Below are positions 8,435 through 17,313 of a stretch of DNA of 64,000 nucleotides, one piece after another. Made by a program: the position numbers and the translations under genes. The notes beneath the pieces are model-generated. The model saw nothing but the letters and a program-made list of their open reading frames with translations, searched no databases and was not told where the DNA came from. Origin of the DNA: Pollutimonas sp035515055 (lineage in GTDB: Bacteria; Pseudomonadota; Gammaproteobacteria; Burkholderiales; Burkholderiaceae_B). Where the stretch lies: positions 1 through 64,000 of the forward strand of contig DATJBV010000015.1 of NCBI GenBank assembly GCA_035515055.1, in the 5' to 3' direction. Position 1 is the stretch's first letter; each line of letters opens with the position of its first letter.

Positions 8435-9718
8435 TTAGTGCTTCAGGCCGCCCTTGATCCAATCCGCGGAGCTCACGCCTTCCGGTGGGTTGACCTGTTC
8501 GGGCTTGTAGGTGCGCACGTCAACATACGTGATCTTCCCGCCCTCGTTCTTGACCGTTCCAAACGCCGATCCTTGCGTTGCTTGGTGGCCCTTGCCCAGG
8601 TTCATGGCTACGGGACCGGATGGCGAGTCGAATGCAAGATTCTCGAATGCGGCAATGATCTGCTCAGTGTCGGGAGCTTTTCCGCCATTGGCGGCCTGCG
8701 CCTTTTCATAGGCCGCTTTCACGCCCAATATGCTTTGCGCCATTTTGTAGGACGGGTAGCTGGGATCCGCATTGAATTTTTCGCGGTAGGTCGTGCGCAG
8801 CCAGGTATTCATCTCGGAATCCGGCGCAAAAGCGCCATGCGGGCCGCGCGCGCCAATGAGTGTGCCGTCGGGAATCTGATTATTCGGGCGGTGTGTGGCC
8901 GTTTCTCCCGCCGTCAGTACCGTCAGCGACTGCTTCAACAAGCCGCGCGCCTGTGCCTGGACGATCAGCCCCTCCAAATCGCCGCCCCAGAAGCTGGAAT
9001 GCAGGACATCCGGGCTGGCGGCCATGATGGACGAGATCTCGGCGTTATATTGGCCGGCGCCCAGTTTGGGCATTTGCGAGGTGGTGAGCTTGACGTCCGC
9101 CTTGAGCTGCTTCAGAGTACCTTCGAAGTCGGCCCAGGCATCCTGCCCCCATGCGTAGTTTTGGTTTATACCGGCATAGCTGACCATATCGGGCTTGCGC
9201 TCGAGCACGTAACGCGCCGCCGCCACGTTGTCCATGGTGGCATGAGCCACCGGGCGGAAAACATACTTGTAGGAGTTGTCCTCGAAAATACGCGGCGTGC
9301 CGCAATCGAACAAGACAGTCAGCTTCTTCATTTCCTCGGCCACGGGCGCCACGGCCAGGCAGTTGCCCGACGAGGTGTAGCCTATGATCATGTCGATGCC
9401 GTCTTGCTGGGCCAGATTGCGATACTCGGTGACTTGCTTTGATGTGCTGCCGTTTTCGTCCAGGTAGACGAGTTCCAGCGGCGCGCCGCCGAAGCCCACG
9501 GTCTTATATGGCGCGGGCGCCTTGCCTACATTCAGCTGTTCGGCCAGAAGCTCGGCGGCCTGGCGTGCAGGAACGCCGAACGGCCCCGCCGCCGCTCCGG
9601 ACATGAACGTCACCACGCCTATCTTGATCGGTTTGGCGGACTGCGCAAAGGCCGATGAGCCTAACGTCAGCGTCATGGCTGCCAGGGCTGCGGGTAGAAC
9701 TTTTAGTTTAATGGACAT
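8435..9718 (-). CDS. LIV-type ABC transporter substrate-binding protein
   Basis: Periplasmic binding protein (type 1 fold) that delivers ligand to LivHMGF. A signal peptide (MSIKLKVLPA to SAFAQ, cleavage near residue 26) is followed by the family opening KIGVVTFMSGAAAGPFGVPA. A GGAGG site precedes the ATG. At 427 residues it is of usual length for the aromatic/carboxylate subgroup. It is clearly paralogous to the orphan binding protein at 19495 (shared NYAWGQDAW/DYAWGRDSR and WGGDLEGLIVQA/WGGDLDNFVRQA segments). The substrate is unknown; operon enzymes suggest a hydroxy or semialdehyde-forming carboxylate. Confidence 0.93.
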   Translation of the reverse strand: MSIKLKVLPAALAAMTLTLGSSAFAQSAKPIKIGVVTFMSGAAAGPFGVPARQAAELLAEQLNVGKAPAPYKTVGFGGAPLELVYLDENGSTSKQVTEYRNLAQQDGIDMIIGYTSSGNCLAVAPVAEEMKKLTVLFDCGTPRIFEDNSYKYVFRPVAHATMDNVAAARYVLERKPDMVSYAGINQNYAWGQDAWADFEGTLKQLKADVKLTTSQMPKLGAGQYNAEISSIMAASPDVLHSSFWGGDLEGLIVQAQARGLLKQSLTVLTAGETATHRPNNQIPDGTLIGARGPHGAFAPDSEMNTWLRTTYREKFNADPSYPSYKMAQSILGVKAAYEKAQAANGGKAPDTEQIIAAFENLAFDSPSGPVAMNLGKGHQATQGSAFGTVKNEGGKITYVDVRTYKPEQVNPPEGVSSADWIKGGLKH

Positions 9719-9760
9719 CGATTACTCCTCCAGTCGTGTGAATTCTTATAACTGCTGCGG

Positions 9761-11236
9761 TTAAACCTGCATGCACAGGTATTTGATTTCCAGGTATTCA
9801 TCGAGGCCGTAACGCGATCCCTCGCGCCCCAGGCCCGATTGCTTTATTCCGCCAAACGGACTGACCTCATTGGAAATGAGTCCCGTGTTGAGGCCAACCA
9901 TCCCATACTCCAGCGCCTCACCGACCCTCCACGCCCGCGACTGATCACGTGTATACAAGTAGGCGGCCAAGCCATACTCGGTGTCATTCGCCATGGCAAT
10001 GGCTTCGGCATCGGTACTGAAACGGAAGATGGGAGCGACAGGACCAAAGACCTCTTCCGCCGCAACCCGCATGGCGGGGGTCGCATTAGCCAGAATAGTG
10101 GGCTCGTAGAACGTGCCGCCCAAGGCATGCGGGCGGCCGCCGCACTCGAGCGTGGCGCCTTTGTTTACAGCATCGTCAACCAGGGCTTGAACGTGAATGA
10201 CGGCGTCTTGGTCGATCAACGGGCCTTGATCAGTCCCCGGGTCGGCGCCATTGCCTACGCGCAGTTTTTGAACCGCCACGATCAGCTTGCGAACGAACTC
10301 GTCGTATATGCCTTGTTGAACTAGAAACCGATTCGCGCATACGCACGTCTGTCCGCTATTGCGGTATTTCGAAGCAATCGCTCCCTGAACCGCCGCGTCG
10401 ACATCGGCATCGTCGAACACGATGAAGGGGGCATTTCCGCCCAACTCCAGGGACAATCGCTTAATGGTTGGCGCACATTGCTGGTACAAAAGGCGACCCA
10501 CCGCGGTCGATCCCGTAAACGAAAGCTTGCGCACGACAGGGCTGCTTGTAAGCACCTGCCCGATTTCGGTCGCCTTTCCCGTGACTACCTGAAACACCCC
10601 CGCCGGCAGGCCCGCGCGTTCGGCGAGCGCAGCCATGGCAAGCGCCGTCAAGGGCGTTTGTTCGGCCGGCTTGATGATGATGCTGCATCCGGCTGCCAGC
10701 GCCGGCGCCGCCTTGCGGGTAATCATGGCGGCAGGGAAATTCCATGGCGTGATTGCCGCGCAGACCCCTACGGGTTGCCTGATGGCGATCAGCCTTTTGT
10801 CGGCCGCAACAGAGGGAATGACATCGCCGTAGGCGCGCTTGCCTTCTTCGGCAAACCATTGGATAAAAGAAGCGGCGTAGCCGATTTCCGCCCGGGATTC
10901 GGCCAAGGATTTTCCCTGTTCGGCGGTCATTAATAAGGCAAGGTCTTCTGTGTTGTCGACAATTGCCTGGAACCACCGCTGCATGTACTGCGCCCGGTCT
11001 TTCGCAGTCAGTTCGCGCCACGCTATTTGAGCCGTGGCGGAGTCGTTGATTGCCTGCCCCACTTCAGATGCCGAAATAATGGCCACCTGAGCCAGCAGCT
11101 TTCCGCTGGCGGGATTACGAACATCAAACCTTTCGCCCGAAGCACCGCTCTTCCAGCCGCCCGCCAAATAAGCGTCGGATCGAACCAGGGACTGATCCTG
11201 CAAACCCGCAATTACCGCGCTACCACCATTCGACAT
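9761..11236 (-). CDS. NAD(P)-dependent succinate-semialdehyde-type aldehyde dehydrogenase
   Basis: Oxidises an aldehyde to its acid; best match by motif is succinate-semialdehyde dehydrogenase (GabD). Visible features are AITPWNFP near residue 162, FTGSTAVGR near 240, the general base E264 in LELGG, and the nucleophile C298 in GQTCVCANR, where the second cysteine (C300) matches the redox pair of GabD enzymes. The ATG at 11236 is preferred to the in-frame GTG at 11245. It is the first gene of the operon running through livHMGF to the iron alcohol dehydrogenase, and lies behind a good promoter. Confidence 0.92.
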   Translation of the reverse strand: MSNGGSAVIAGLQDQSLVRSDAYLAGGWKSGASGERFDVRNPASGKLLAQVAIISASEVGQAINDSATAQIAWRELTAKDRAQYMQRWFQAIVDNTEDLALLMTAEQGKSLAESRAEIGYAASFIQWFAEEGKRAYGDVIPSVAADKRLIAIRQPVGVCAAITPWNFPAAMITRKAAPALAAGCSIIIKPAEQTPLTALAMAALAERAGLPAGVFQVVTGKATEIGQVLTSSPVVRKLSFTGSTAVGRLLYQQCAPTIKRLSLELGGNAPFIVFDDADVDAAVQGAIASKYRNSGQTCVCANRFLVQQGIYDEFVRKLIVAVQKLRVGNGADPGTDQGPLIDQDAVIHVQALVDDAVNKGATLECGGRPHALGGTFYEPTILANATPAMRVAAEEVFGPVAPIFRFSTDAEAIAMANDTEYGLAAYLYTRDQSRAWRVGEALEYGMVGLNTGLISNEVSPFGGIKQSGLGREGSRYGLDEYLEIKYLCMQV

Positions 11237-11262
11237 ATTGAACACGCTTCGTTAGAATGAAT

Positions 11263-11298
11263 TGGATCCATAATATCGACTTGCATTCAGTGGGTCAA
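11263..11298 (-). promoter_or_regulatory. Promoter of the aldehyde dehydrogenase/liv/alcohol dehydrogenase operon
   Basis: On the minus strand TTGACC (11298-11293), a 17-base spacer and TATTAT (11275-11270) make a good sigma-70 promoter, starting transcription near 11263 and about 27 bases before the ATG. The palindrome TGGATCCA (11263-11270) sits at the start point and could be the operator core of the divergent IclR regulator. The box match is direct; operator function is inferred. Confidence 0.55.
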
Positions 11299-11396
11299 TG
11301 TTTCATGACCTAGGGTTATCCCTGCGAAATCCGAGCTGGCGCTCGCGTTTTTATAGGCATAATCTTGTGGCCGTTCACCGTAAACCTGGAGCCCTA

Positions 11397-12185
11397 GTGG
11401 AAACCTCGAAGCCTGCCGCCCCTGCTGTTTTCAGGGCTTCCGCCATTCTTGACCTTATTGCCGCATCTTCCACACCGTTGTCCCTGGCCGAGCTCACGCA
11501 CAAGCTGAAGTTGCCGAAAAGCACGCTGCACGGCCTGTGCAGTACGCTCATACAACTCAACCTGATCACGCGCTTGGAAAATGGGCATATGACGCTGGGT
11601 CCGCACTTGGTGACGTGGGGCAACGCATTCTTGGCGCGCATCGATATCACGCAAGAATTTTTCGCCTCATGGGACGACATGAAGGTGTTGCCCAGCGAAA
11701 CCATTACCCTGTCCATACGGGACGGCAGCGAAGTCGTCTACGTGGCTTGCCGCAACGGCAATCGGCCGCTGGGCGTCACGTTTCGCACCGGCATGCGTAT
11801 GCCCGCGATCTATACCGCCACCGGGAAAGCCATGCTTAGCACGATGCCTAACGAAGCCATACGCAAGCTGTTGGCGGGCGCCACCCCCGACGCCTGGCCT
11901 ACCCCAATGACGGCAAAGGGTCCTCGCACTATTTCAGAACTTATGACGGACATCGCCGATGTACGGCAGCGAGGCTACTCAATAGACCACGAAGAGATAC
12001 GCGAGGGCATGCATTGTTTTGGCGCCCCGGTATTCGATTCCATCAGTCCAGTGGCTGTGGCAGGCGTAGCCGTAAGCATCGCCTCGCCGGAAGTCGACGC
12101 CGCCATGGAAGAAACGGCTGGCAAAGCCATGCGGAAATTAGCCAATCGCTTGTCGGAGCGGCTAGGATCCAACCTTCGCGCATAG
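11397..12185 (+). CDS. IclR-family transcriptional regulator
   Basis: Helix-turn-helix regulator of catabolic operons, usually responding to a small organic acid. The HTH spans about residues 10-65 (FRASAILDLIAAS ... KLKLPKSTLHGLCSTL) and the C-terminal effector domain contains YTATGKAML and the conserved DHEEIREGMHCFGAPV. A GTG at 11397 is chosen because GGAG lies five bases upstream and the 262-residue product is of family length; an ATG 99 bases earlier gives an unlikely extension. It is divergent from the aldehyde dehydrogenase/liv operon and probably controls it. Its 3' end overlaps the convergent permease gene by 24 bases. Confidence 0.9.
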   Translation: METSKPAAPAVFRASAILDLIAASSTPLSLAELTHKLKLPKSTLHGLCSTLIQLNLITRLENGHMTLGPHLVTWGNAFLARIDITQEFFASWDDMKVLPSETITLSIRDGSEVVYVACRNGNRPLGVTFRTGMRMPAIYTATGKAMLSTMPNEAIRKLLAGATPDAWPTPMTAKGPRTISELMTDIADVRQRGYSIDHEEIREGMHCFGAPVFDSISPVAVAGVAVSIASPEVDAAMEETAGKAMRKLANRLSERLGSNLRA

Positions 12186-12911
12186 CACCAACCCCACGAT
12201 CACCAGCAGCACGCATACGAAACGCTTGATGATTTGTGGCGGCAGCTTCGATGGATTGCGCACCATGAACCAGGTCATGCCGATGACCACCGGCGCCGCC
12301 TCGGCACTAAGCAGCACCGCCTGCAGGCCGATGCGCCCGTCCGCGGCAAGCAACACCAATCGTAACGCCGCATTGATGGCAAAAAGCGCGATTAGATGCT
12401 CGCGGATTTGCTGAGTCCTTAGCGGCTGTCGATAGAAGTGATAGACCAGTGGCGGCCCCGCCGTCGAGAATAATCCGCCGAAAATGCCCGCAATGAAGCC
12501 GACGCCCGCGAAGCTTCTTGCCGGCGACATTGTTTTAAGCGACGTTGGACGAATGAAAAGCATGGTGGCGCATGCCAGGATAGTAAGGCCAAGCAAAAAT
12601 TGCAGCCCCGCTACCGCATTGTCGCTAAGCCAGTTCAACAACACGACGCCGCCAAACACGCCCGCCATTCCCGCCAAGACCGTCGGCTTCAGGATAACCT
12701 TGTCGAGCGTGGGTTTAGCGCTTTTGAACGTGACAAAGGCATTCACCAATGCCAGGACGCTAACCGCGATAGTCGCATCGTGCAGGCTGGCAAGGTGTAG
12801 CAGTTCGACCAAGCCCAGGAGCACCAACCCGAACGCAAAGCCCGTCAGGTTCTGTATGTAGCTCGAAAGCGCGACACAGGCAATAAAGAACACATGCTGG
12901 GTCACGGTCAT
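12162..12911 (-). CDS. TauE/SafE family membrane permease
   Basis: Probable anion or organosulfur exporter of the TSUP family, in the inner membrane. The 249 residues form about eight hydrophobic segments in two similar halves; FAFGLVLLGLVELLHL near residue 25 and GIFGGLFSTAGPPLVYHFY near 140 are the two repeat motifs. Its start overlaps the stop of the upstream 88-residue gene (ATGA), so the two are probably translationally coupled. The exported substrate cannot be read from sequence. Confidence 0.87.
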   Translation of the reverse strand: MTVTQHVFFIACVALSSYIQNLTGFAFGLVLLGLVELLHLASLHDATIAVSVLALVNAFVTFKSAKPTLDKVILKPTVLAGMAGVFGGVVLLNWLSDNAVAGLQFLLGLTILACATMLFIRPTSLKTMSPARSFAGVGFIAGIFGGLFSTAGPPLVYHFYRQPLRTQQIREHLIALFAINAALRLVLLAADGRIGLQAVLLSAEAAPVVIGMTWFMVRNPSKLPPQIIKRFVCVLLVIVGLVLCAKVGS

Positions 12912-13174
12912 GAAGGGGTAGCTTCCCGTGACCTTTCGACCAGCAGCTCAAGCAGCTTTTTGGCGCACGCCGGCAGGGCATCAAACTCGCGGTAGATCAC
13001 CCGGCGCTCACGCACCGACCAAGCGTCGGTAATGGACAGTACATTGACACGCATAATTTTCGCCAGACGTTTAGCCATGGCCGTCAGGCCGTTGGTGCGT
13101 TCGCCCCTATCAAGAGCGGCCAGAGCGTTGTAGCACAGAAGTCGACGGCTGACGATGGCCGTTTCGCCAGCCAC
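12908..13174 (-). CDS. Hypothetical protein, 88 residues
   Basis: I do not recognise a family. The predicted product is basic (many arginines and lysines), probably helical, without signal peptide or membrane segment. The GTG at 13174 is the first usable start in a frame that is open for about 70 bases upstream, so the N-terminus is uncertain and the frame could be the tail of a decayed longer gene. The four-base overlap with the TauE/SafE permease start supports it being translated. No function is proposed. Confidence 0.5.
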   Translation of the reverse strand: MAGETAIVSRRLLCYNALAALDRGERTNGLTAMAKRLAKIMRVNVLSITDAWSVRERRVIYREFDALPACAKKLLELLVERSREATPS

Positions 13175-13195
13175 GTAATCACCAATGGCGCAACA

Positions 13196-13225
13196 TTGAC
13201 GCGATGCGCCGCCATTCTCTATGAT
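13196..13225 (+). promoter_or_regulatory. Probable promoter of the cupin gene
   Basis: TTGACG (13196-13201), an 18-base spacer and TATGAT (13220-13225) form a near-consensus sigma-70 promoter, with the expected start point about 35 bases before the cupin GTG codon. Confidence 0.5.
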
Positions 13226-13266
13226 CAGAGCGTATATTCCTTAAATCAACAGCCAGGAGCGCCGCC

Positions 13267-13662
13267 GTGAAAGGATTCCTCGACAACATCGAAACGCTGA
13301 CCACCGACAATCAAAATTTTCGCAAGGTGCTGTACACAGGGAAGTATATGCAGCTTGTCCTTATGACATTGAAGCCGGGCGAGGAAATCGGCGCCGAGGT
13401 GCACGAGGATCACGATCAATTTTTCCGCATCGAAGCAGGAAGCGGCGACGTCATCATCGACGGCCAAACCCGCGCGATCAAGGATGACGATGCCATCATC
13501 GTACCGGCCGGCGCGCGTCATAACGTTGTCAATACCGGGAACGCGCCGCTCCAGTTCTACACTCTTTACGGCCCCCCTGAACACCGCGACGGCGTTCTCC
13601 ACACCACGAAAGCCCAGGCCGACGCCTCGGAAGAGCATTTCGACGGAACAACCTCGGAGTAA
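13267..13662 (+). CDS. Cupin-domain protein
   Basis: Small cytoplasmic single-domain cupin of 131 residues. The two cupin motifs are visible: motif 1 around HEDHDQFFRIEAG (residues 48-60, with the metal-ligand-type histidines and glutamate) and motif 2 around PAGARHNVVNTG (residues 80-91). A GTG start is supported by AGGAG eight bases upstream. The enzymatic or binding role is unknown; similar proteins include mannose-6-phosphate-isomerase-like cupins. It is followed closely by the translocase-like carrier gene in the same direction. Confidence 0.88.
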   Translation: MKGFLDNIETLTTDNQNFRKVLYTGKYMQLVLMTLKPGEEIGAEVHEDHDQFFRIEAGSGDVIIDGQTRAIKDDDAIIVPAGARHNVVNTGNAPLQFYTLYGPPEHRDGVLHTTKAQADASEEHFDGTTSE

Positions 13663-13689
13663 ACAGGCGGCGTCGCTGCCGGAGCGCGC

Positions 13690-14985
13690 GTGACCACCAC
13701 TACCCCCAATCCGCCGCCACGCGGTTTTGCCCGGCTGTTCAACGTCGAACCGCAAGAAGTCGGGGCGATATTGGCCGGGGTGTCGATGTTTTTTCTGCTG
13801 TTCACCGCCTACTTCATGCTGCGCCCGGTACGGGAAACCATGGGGATTACGGGCGGTGTACAAAACCTGCAATGGTTGTTCACCGGCACATTCATCGCTA
13901 CGTTGCTCACGCTGCCCGTCTTTGGCTGGCTGGCATCGAAACTATCCCGAAGAACCCTGTTGCCGTGGGTGTACAGTGGCTGCGCGATGGTGCTGGTTTG
14001 CTTTGCCGCCAGCTTCTGGGCGGGGCCTGACAACCCCTGGTCGGCGCGGGCTTTCTACATTTGGCTGTCCGTCTTTAACCTGATTGCCATCTCGCTTGCC
14101 TGGAGCGTGCTGGCCGATGTGCTCGTGGCATCACAGGCCAAGCGAACCTTTGCCCTGATCGCCAGCGGGGCCAGCATTGGCGGACTTACTGGCCCCATTG
14201 TAGGCGCCACCCTGGTCGGTTCTTTGGGGCATGCGGGCTTACTGGTGCTATCGGCGCTGCTGCTGCTCGCGAGTGCGGCCGCCGCCGCATGGCTGCATCG
14301 CTGGAAAGACGCCCAGCCCCTGGCGAACGGCTCCGGCGCAGAGCCATCGCGGCGCGAGCCTCTGGGCGGCAATCCCTTTGCCGGCGCCACATCGACCTTG
14401 CGCTCGCCTTATCTGCTGGGTATCACCCTGTTCGTACTGCTGTTGGCCAGCATCAATACGTTTTTATATGTCGAGCAGGCGCGTCTGGTGGCGGAATACT
14501 TTCCAGACCGCACCCAACAAACGCGGGTATTCGGAATGATCGATGCCGTCGTACAGGCTTTGTCGCTACTGATCCAGGTGCTGGTTACGGGGCAAGTGGC
14601 AAAGCGGCTGGGTGTTGGCGTTTTGCTGGTGTCAGTACCAGTGGCCATGGCCGTCGGCTTTATCGCGTTGGCCATGGCACCCGTATTTGCCGTATTCGTC
14701 GTCGTCATGGTCATTCGCCGCGTGGGGGAATATGCGCTCGTCCGGCCTGGCCGTGAAATGCTTTATACCGTCGTTCCAGCCGAAGAAAAATACAAAGCGA
14801 AAAACTTCATAGACACCGTGGTCTATCGCGGCGGCGACGCGGTTAGCGGCTGGGTGAAGCGGGCAATCGATGTCGTGACCGACAGTCCCGCAGCCGCCAT
14901 GCTGTTCGGCGCCCTCCTCGCTGTGGGCTGGGGCCTGTGCGGTTATTTTCTGGGCCGCCGCGAAAAGGCGTTGTCCTCGCCATAG
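13690..14985 (+). CDS. ADP/ATP-translocase-like (NTP/NDP exchange family) membrane carrier
   Basis: Multi-spanning inner-membrane protein (431 residues, about 11-12 hydrophobic segments) with the YFMLRPVRETMGI motif near residue 41 that marks the bacterial AAA-type ADP/ATP antiporter-like family. True nucleotide exchangers are known from intracellular parasites and plastids; free-living Proteobacteria carry shorter relatives without a proven substrate, so nucleotide exchange should not be assumed. The start is GTG at 13690 with GGAG nine bases upstream. It follows the cupin gene by 27 bases. Confidence 0.82.
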   Translation: MTTTTPNPPPRGFARLFNVEPQEVGAILAGVSMFFLLFTAYFMLRPVRETMGITGGVQNLQWLFTGTFIATLLTLPVFGWLASKLSRRTLLPWVYSGCAMVLVCFAASFWAGPDNPWSARAFYIWLSVFNLIAISLAWSVLADVLVASQAKRTFALIASGASIGGLTGPIVGATLVGSLGHAGLLVLSALLLLASAAAAAWLHRWKDAQPLANGSGAEPSRREPLGGNPFAGATSTLRSPYLLGITLFVLLLASINTFLYVEQARLVAEYFPDRTQQTRVFGMIDAVVQALSLLIQVLVTGQVAKRLGVGVLLVSVPVAMAVGFIALAMAPVFAVFVVVMVIRRVGEYALVRPGREMLYTVVPAEEKYKAKNFIDTVVYRGGDAVSGWVKRAIDVVTDSPAAAMLFGALLAVGWGLCGYFLGRREKALSSP

Positions 14986-14991
14986 ACAGCG

Positions 14992-15384
14992 TCAGCTATA
15001 GGTTGCCTCGTCGAACTCAATAAGGCAAAAGCCATGGCCGAACGGATCGGCGAAGCTTATGCATTTCGATCCCCGCCACTGGACGCATTCGCTTTCCCGC
15101 ACCGCCCCCGCGTTACGTGCGCGCTGCGCTGCCTGTTCTACATCGTCGACGACGAAATCAACGTGAACGGGCGTCCAGTGCCTTGCATATCGGCGCACCT
15201 CTGCCAGGCTTTTCACCGGGCGCGTTCCGGCTCCCTGGCGCAATAGGTACATGGTGGTTGACCCGCCCGACAATTCCGCAACATCGCCGTCGATCGTGCG
15301 GTTGAGCGTGAACGGTAAGGCCGCGCAGTAGAAGTCTATTGCTGGACCCAGTTCCGGCACGTCAATATTTATGAGCGTCTTCAT
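14992..15384 (-). CDS. VOC-superfamily (glyoxalase/bleomycin-resistance-like) protein
   Basis: Small metal-binding-fold protein of 130 residues with the paired beta-alpha-beta-beta-beta layout: INIDVPELGPAIDFYCAAL at the start and HVDFVVDDVEQAAQRA at about residue 73, ending in SFADPFGHGFCLIEF. Members are glyoxalases, dioxygenases or drug-binding proteins; no specific activity can be assigned. It is convergent with the carrier gene, with six bases between stops, and lies downstream of the acyltransferase gene. Confidence 0.85.
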   Translation of the reverse strand: MKTLINIDVPELGPAIDFYCAALPFTLNRTIDGDVAELSGGSTTMYLLRQGAGTRPVKSLAEVRRYARHWTPVHVDFVVDDVEQAAQRARNAGAVRESECVQWRGSKCISFADPFGHGFCLIEFDEATYS

Positions 15385-15404
15385 TATTTACGCCCCCCAA
15401 AAAA

Positions 15405-17213
15405 TCACGCCGTTCCCGTCGCCAGACGCCGCTTTCCGGCAGGAGCGGCGGTATTGCGATGTAGCGCCAAAAACGCGGCACTCGCATCGCGGCCCATGTA
15501 ACGGGCCAGGACAGCCGGGTCGGTCTGGGTCAGGTCCACCATGATCAGGCCATCCAGCACATTGGCAAACGCGGCGTCGACATTGAACCCCAAGACCTTG
15601 CCGCCCATTTTCAGATATTGGCGCAGCAGCACCGGCATCCCTTTGCCGTCGCCTTCCATTTGTTCCAGCAGGCGCGATACCTGCTCCGGCTGCCGCACCA
15701 TGGTCAACGCCTGGGATCTGCGACGCGCTTGCCCCTTGAATGGGCGTCGCGGGTGCACACGGCGTGCCAGCTCGGGCAGAAAGCTGTTGGCGCGCAGAAA
15801 ATCCACCAGCAGTTGCCGCGAGGCGGTACTGTAATCGGCGCTGATGCTGACCGGTCCGAACAACACTTTGTACCGCGGATTGGCCGCCACGTAGGCGCCT
15901 ATCCCTTTCCACAGCAGCAGCAAGGGCTGATAGCTGCGCTGGTATTCCGGCCGTATGAAAGAGCGGCCCAGTTCCAGGGCCGGACTCAATTGATCCAGCA
16001 CGCCTCGGCCAAAACGGAAGAGCGACTGGGTATACAGACCCTTGCTGCCGTAGCGGTCCAGAATACGGTCGACATGGCCCAGGCGGTATGCGCCGACCAG
16101 TTCCTGCTTGGCTCGATTCCAGACAAACAGGTGCTGGTAATAATTATCGTAGAGATCGATGTCGACGGCCCGCCCAGTGCCCTCGCCCGTGGCCCGGAAC
16201 GTCACTTCGCGCAGACGTCCTATTTCCTGAAGTAAACGGGGAATGCTCTCGGCACGCACGCAGTAAACCTGCAAGTCGCCGCTTTCCACGAGGCATGTGC
16301 GGGGGTCCAGCGCGATCACTTCCGCCTCCAGCCGTTCCGGACTCATGGGCGCCCCTATGGGTTGCATGTGCTGCGTTTCGGGCCGGCCCGACACGCGCCG
16401 GTCTTCGCCCAGGCTGTAGCAACGCAATCTCAGGAAATCGAGCAATTGATCCGGGCCCAGACCATCAAGACGCTCGGGCTGCACAGGCGCTCCGAAGCGG
16501 ATACTCAGGCGGCGCCCTGACTTGTTCATTAATTCACGGGGCAGCAGGGCCGTGCGCAGCCGAGGGTGCACCAGGCCCGCCAATTGAAAACCAAGTCCGT
16601 TGCGCCCAGGCACGAAAGCGGGAATGACCGGCACGCCGGTACGCGTGATAATGCGCGCCACAGCCGAATGCCAATCGGGGTCCGTCACTCCGCCGCGGCG
16701 CAATTGCAGGTGTGACACTTCGCCGGCGGGGAATACGACTAGCAGCCCGCCCTGCTGAACCCAGCGGATCGCGTCGCGCAGCGGCCCACGATTACGCAAT
16801 TCCGCGCCAGACCCGCCGAACGGATCGACGCCGATGAACATCGACGCCACTTCGGGAACCCTGCCCAGCAAATCATTCGCCAGGAAACGTACGTCCGAAC
16901 GAACCTGGCGCAATAAAACCGCCAGCGCCAGGCCATCGATAACGCCATGCGGGTGATTGGCCACCAGTATGGCGCCGCCATGGGCAGGAATATGAGCGAG
17001 GTCGCATGGCGTCGCAACTGGCTCCACGCCTAGCCAATCGAAGGATGCAGCCAGAAATTCGTCCACCGACAAACCGCGCGGCAAATCATCGTAGGCCGAC
17101 TGCAGTCGTTGCAACCCGCTGGCCCGTTCCAGCACAGCTTCGAGGCGGCTGAAGAATGTGTGCCGCAGCGCACCGTTAAGTAGAAAAGGACAGGGGTGTA
17201 CCGGTTCGCTCAT
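15405..17213 (-). CDS. OlsF-like bifunctional acyltransferase (PlsC domain + OlsB/GNAT-type domain)
   Basis: Large (602-residue) lipid acyltransferase. The N-terminal half is a lysophospholipid-acyltransferase (PlsC/OlsA-like) domain with NHPHGVIDG at 86-94 and FPAGEVSHL near 158. The C-terminal half, from about residue 290, matches the hemolysin/OlsB-type N-acyltransferase family (EVTFRATGEGTGR, ELVGAYRLGH, LGRSFIRPEYQ). This order matches OlsF, which makes ornithine lipid in two steps in some Gammaproteobacteria, so phosphorus-free ornithine lipid synthesis at the inner membrane is a good guess. The extended HPHGVID spacing (five residues between H and D) is typical of this branch. AGGAA precedes the ATG. 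Confidence 0.83.
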   Translation of the reverse strand: MSEPVHPCPFLLNGALRHTFFSRLEAVLERASGLQRLQSAYDDLPRGLSVDEFLAASFDWLGVEPVATPCDLAHIPAHGGAILVANHPHGVIDGLALAVLLRQVRSDVRFLANDLLGRVPEVASMFIGVDPFGGSGAELRNRGPLRDAIRWVQQGGLLVVFPAGEVSHLQLRRGGVTDPDWHSAVARIITRTGVPVIPAFVPGRNGLGFQLAGLVHPRLRTALLPRELMNKSGRRLSIRFGAPVQPERLDGLGPDQLLDFLRLRCYSLGEDRRVSGRPETQHMQPIGAPMSPERLEAEVIALDPRTCLVESGDLQVYCVRAESIPRLLQEIGRLREVTFRATGEGTGRAVDIDLYDNYYQHLFVWNRAKQELVGAYRLGHVDRILDRYGSKGLYTQSLFRFGRGVLDQLSPALELGRSFIRPEYQRSYQPLLLLWKGIGAYVAANPRYKVLFGPVSISADYSTASRQLLVDFLRANSFLPELARRVHPRRPFKGQARRRSQALTMVRQPEQVSRLLEQMEGDGKGMPVLLRQYLKMGGKVLGFNVDAAFANVLDGLIMVDLTQTDPAVLARYMGRDASAAFLALHRNTAAPAGKRRLATGTA

Positions 17214-17313
17214 CGATTCCTCGCATTTTTATCGAATGCGTGGAGAATAGCCACGGAGTTTGACAGCTTGATGGCCGTTTGATGACAAGCGCTTGAAACA
17301 GGGCCGCGGCCTG

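Noticed and set aside
12908..13174. 88-residue gene as remnant of a LysR or other regulator
   Set aside because: The frame is open a short way upstream, but I could not match any conserved segment of a regulator family, so it is listed only as hypothetical.
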